From NCBI GenBank assembly GCA_031552995.1, contig JAVBMB010000045.1:1-15402 (forward strand): DNA of 15,402 bases, read 5' to 3'. The notes beneath the pieces were generated by a model, which saw only the letters and a list, made by a program, of their open reading frames with translations, was not told where the DNA came from and ran no database searches. The position numbers were made by a program, and so were the translations under genes. This stretch comes from JAVBMB01 sp031552995 (GTDB lineage Bacteria; Bacillota; Clostridia; Oscillospirales; Butyricicoccaceae). Positions 13,645-15,402 of this stretch are shown piece by piece; position 1 is the stretch's first letter, and every line of letters starts with the position of its first letter.

Positions 13645-14635
13645 CCCCGTTCCCGTAAAGATAGCAGGCTACGAAGCGCTGCGGCGCGGCCTCGAACATA
13701 GGAGGCATCTTTTCGCGGCACCGCGGCATGGCGTGCGGGCAGCGCGGCTCGAAACGGCAACCGGGAGGAGGCGTCATATAGTTCGGTATGCGTCCCGGTA
13801 TGCCCTCGGCTATGCCGCCGCCCGAAAGCTTGGGGATGCAGCTCATCAGCCCGCGTGTATATGGGTGCAGACACTCGCGGAACAGCTCGGCCGACGGCGC
13901 GGTCTCCACCATGTTGCCGGCGTACATGACATATATGCGGTCGGCGACCTCACGCGCGACGCCGAGCGAGTGGGTTATCAGTATAAGGGCGCTGCCCTTG
14001 TCTTCGACGCGCTGGCGCAGGGTTTTAAGCACCTGATCCTGAATAGTCACGTCGAGGTTTGTCGTCGGCTCGTCGGCGATAACGAGGTCGCGCGGGGTAG
14101 ACAGCGCCATAGCGATGCATATCCTCTGCCTCATGCCGCCCGACAGCTGGAACGGGTAGTTGCCCATTATGCGCTCGGGGTCGGGAAGCGAAGTCTCCTT
14201 AAGTGCCGCGATCGTGCGTTCGGTCTGCACCTTGTCATCCCTCGCGCCCTCGATGCCCGAGTAGCGAATGACCTCTTTCATCTGGTCGCCGATGGTGAAC
14301 ACCGGGTTAAGCGAGGCGATGGGGTCTTGGAATATCACCGATATTCCGCTGGCGCGAAGGTCTTTTATCTCGCGCTCGTGCATTTTCAGCGAATCCCTGC
14401 CCTGAAAGAATATCTCGCCGCCGTCGATTCTGGCCTGATTGGCTAAAATATGCGCGATAGCGTTGACCGTCGTTGTCTTTCCGCAGCCGGTTTCGCCGAC
14501 GATGCTGATTTTCTCCCTCTGCCGCACGTTAAGGCTGACGCCGTTAAGCACCTTTGCATAGCCCTTGAATGTGCGGAATGAGATGAAGAGATTACGCATG
14601 TCAACGACTTGGGCCGTATTTTGTTTATCACTCAT
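13625..14635 (-). CDS. oppD: Peptide-type ABC transporter ATPase, OppD/DppD-like
   Basis: A 336-residue ATPase partner of the OppF-like protein. Walker A is GETGCGKTT (47-55), Q-loop Gln103 in IFQDP, signature LSGGMRQR (164-171), Walker B LVIADEP (184-190) and H-loop His222. The residue after that His is Ser (THSLG) where Asp is usual. The C-terminal oligopeptide-transporter region contains GCRFEPRCP (292-300) with further cysteines at 306 and 324. The ATG at 14635 was chosen over longer readings because GGAGTGAT precedes it closely and it lies 4 nt after the permease stop codon. The gene is cotranscribed with the permease, OppF and DUF917. Confidence 0.92.
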   Translation of the reverse strand: MSDKQNTAQVVDMRNLFISFRTFKGYAKVLNGVSLNVRQREKISIVGETGCGKTTTVNAIAHILANQARIDGGEIFFQGRDSLKMHEREIKDLRASGISVIFQDPIASLNPVFTIGDQMKEVIRYSGIEGARDDKVQTERTIAALKETSLPDPERIMGNYPFQLSGGMRQRICIAMALSTPRDLVIADEPTTNLDVTIQDQVLKTLRQRVEDKGSALILITHSLGVAREVADRIYVMYAGNMVETAPSAELFRECLHPYTRGLMSCIPKLSGGGIAEGIPGRIPNYMTPPPGCRFEPRCPHAMPRCREKMPPMFEAAPQRFVACYLYGNGGAGVEQ

Positions 14636-14639
14636 AATA

Positions 14640-15402
14640 TCACTCCACATCGGACAGCACATCTTTGATGCCGTCACCCGTCAGGTTGAAGCCGAGCACG
14701 ATGAGCATGATTGCCAGCGCGGGGAATATCGACATCCACCACTGGTCGGGCAGATATTTTACCCCGTCCGACACCATCGCGCCAAGCGAGGGCGTCGGCG
14801 CCTGCTCTCCCATGCCGACATAGCTCAGCGTCGCGCCGGCGAGCACGGCCCAGCCCATGTCAAGCGTCACCTTTGTGAATATCGGCCCAAGGGCGTTGGG
14901 CAGTATCTCTTTGACAAGGATATGCCATGTGCCGGCGCCCAGAATCTCGGCCGAGCGGACATAGATTTCGTTCCTTGTCGACACGACTATGCCGTAAACA
15001 AGGCGGGTGTACCACGGCCACCACGTCACGCACATGGCAAGGATGGCGTTGCGCATGCTGGGCGTCATGATAGACGAGACGCACATGATGAGTATCAGCG
15101 TCGGCAGAGCCAAAAAAACGTCGGCCACGCGCATGATGACTGTGGATACAAACCGGCCGTTCCAGTATCCGGCGACAAGGCCGAGCATGCCGCCAATCGG
15201 CACGACGATGCTCAGCGCGCCGACGCCCATCTGCAGCGCGCCGCGAAACGCGTACAGTATGCGGCTGAGTATGTCGCGCCCGACGCTGTCGGTTCCAAGC
15301 AGGTTGACGCTGTTGGGCGCCTTGCTGGCGTTGGCAAAGTCGACCATCGCCCCGACGTGGCTTGGGAACGGCGCGATATATTTATAAAAAATGGCAAGGA
15401 TG
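14640..15402 (-). CDS. oppC: Peptide-type ABC transporter permease, OppC/DppC-like (5' end outside window)
   Basis: The frame stays open to the window edge, showing 253 C-terminal residues of what is normally a protein of about 280-300. The first transmembrane segment and most of the N-terminus are missing. It starts in ILAIFYKYIAPFPSHVGAM and has the typical LLGTDSVGRDILSRILYAFRG stretch (two overlapping parts of one block) before the membrane core. The EAA-type coupling loop is visible in RSAEILGAGTWHILVKEILP. It ends in GDGIKDVLSDVE, the standard terminus for this subfamily. A companion permease (OppB) and a binding protein are expected further right. An internal Met at 15347 is not the true start. 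It forms the inner-membrane channel for the importer. Confidence 0.92.
   Translation of the reverse strand, partial: ILAIFYKYIAPFPSHVGAMVDFANASKAPNSVNLLGTDSVGRDILSRILYAFRGALQMGVGALSIVVPIGGMLGLVAGYWNGRFVSTVIMRVADVFLALPTLILIMCVSSIMTPSMRNAILAMCVTWWPWYTRLVYGIVVSTRNEIYVRSAEILGAGTWHILVKEILPNALGPIFTKVTLDMGWAVLAGATLSYVGMGEQAPTPSLGAMVSDGVKYLPDQWWMSIFPALAIMLIVLGFNLTGDGIKDVLSDVE

Overview
The window is a fairly GC-rich stretch of bacterial chromosome in which every convincing gene lies on the minus strand, so transcription runs from the right edge to the left. Strong GGAGG-type ribosome binding sites, sigma70-like promoters, an Lsa/Vga-like ABC-F ATPase and overlapping stop/start junctions suggest an anaerobic Bacillota (Clostridia) organism. 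Synergistota would also fit, and the assignment is inferred from gene content only.

Right half (about 7439-15402): a peptide-type ABC importer comes first (permease DppC/OppC cut by the window edge, then two ATPases OppD and OppF). It is followed, with an ATGA overlap, by a DUF917 (S-Me-THD-like) protein. A strong promoter at 11424-11452 then starts a tight gene set: class II HMG-CoA reductase, aconitase X large subunit, aconitase X small subunit and an HMG-CoA-lyase-like protein. An M20 amidohydrolase follows after 82 nt and ends at a clear terminator. A second, 76% identical M20 copy follows with its own promoter and terminator.

The most interesting reading is that 4910-15402 is a catabolic system for a mevalonate-type acyl amide. 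In this model a peptide-like compound is imported by the Opp-type transporter. M20 enzymes (and perhaps DUF917) release the acyl acid, and aconitase X interconverts hydroxy and dehydrated forms (anhydromevalonate/mevalonate). HMG-CoA reductase runs in the oxidative direction to HMG-CoA, and the lyase-like enzyme cleaves it. The gene families are seen in the sequence. Class II HMG-CoA reductase plus lyase for mevalonate catabolism is known from Pseudomonas mevalonii, and aconitase X is the phosphomevalonate dehydratase of archaea. Joining them with amide import and hydrolysis is inference.

Left half (about 279-4830): an EamA/DMT exporter, an NYN-LOTUS nuclease-like protein and a PAS-GGDEF diguanylate cyclase form a probable operon behind an extended -10 promoter. 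Next comes an ABC-F ATPase of the antibiotic-resistance type. It has a near-consensus promoter and a leader of about 290 nt holding a 6-codon peptide and alternative stems, which looks like ribosome-mediated attenuation. The first 278 bases hold no gene but four hairpins, two of which share a poly-G/TAA/poly-C core.
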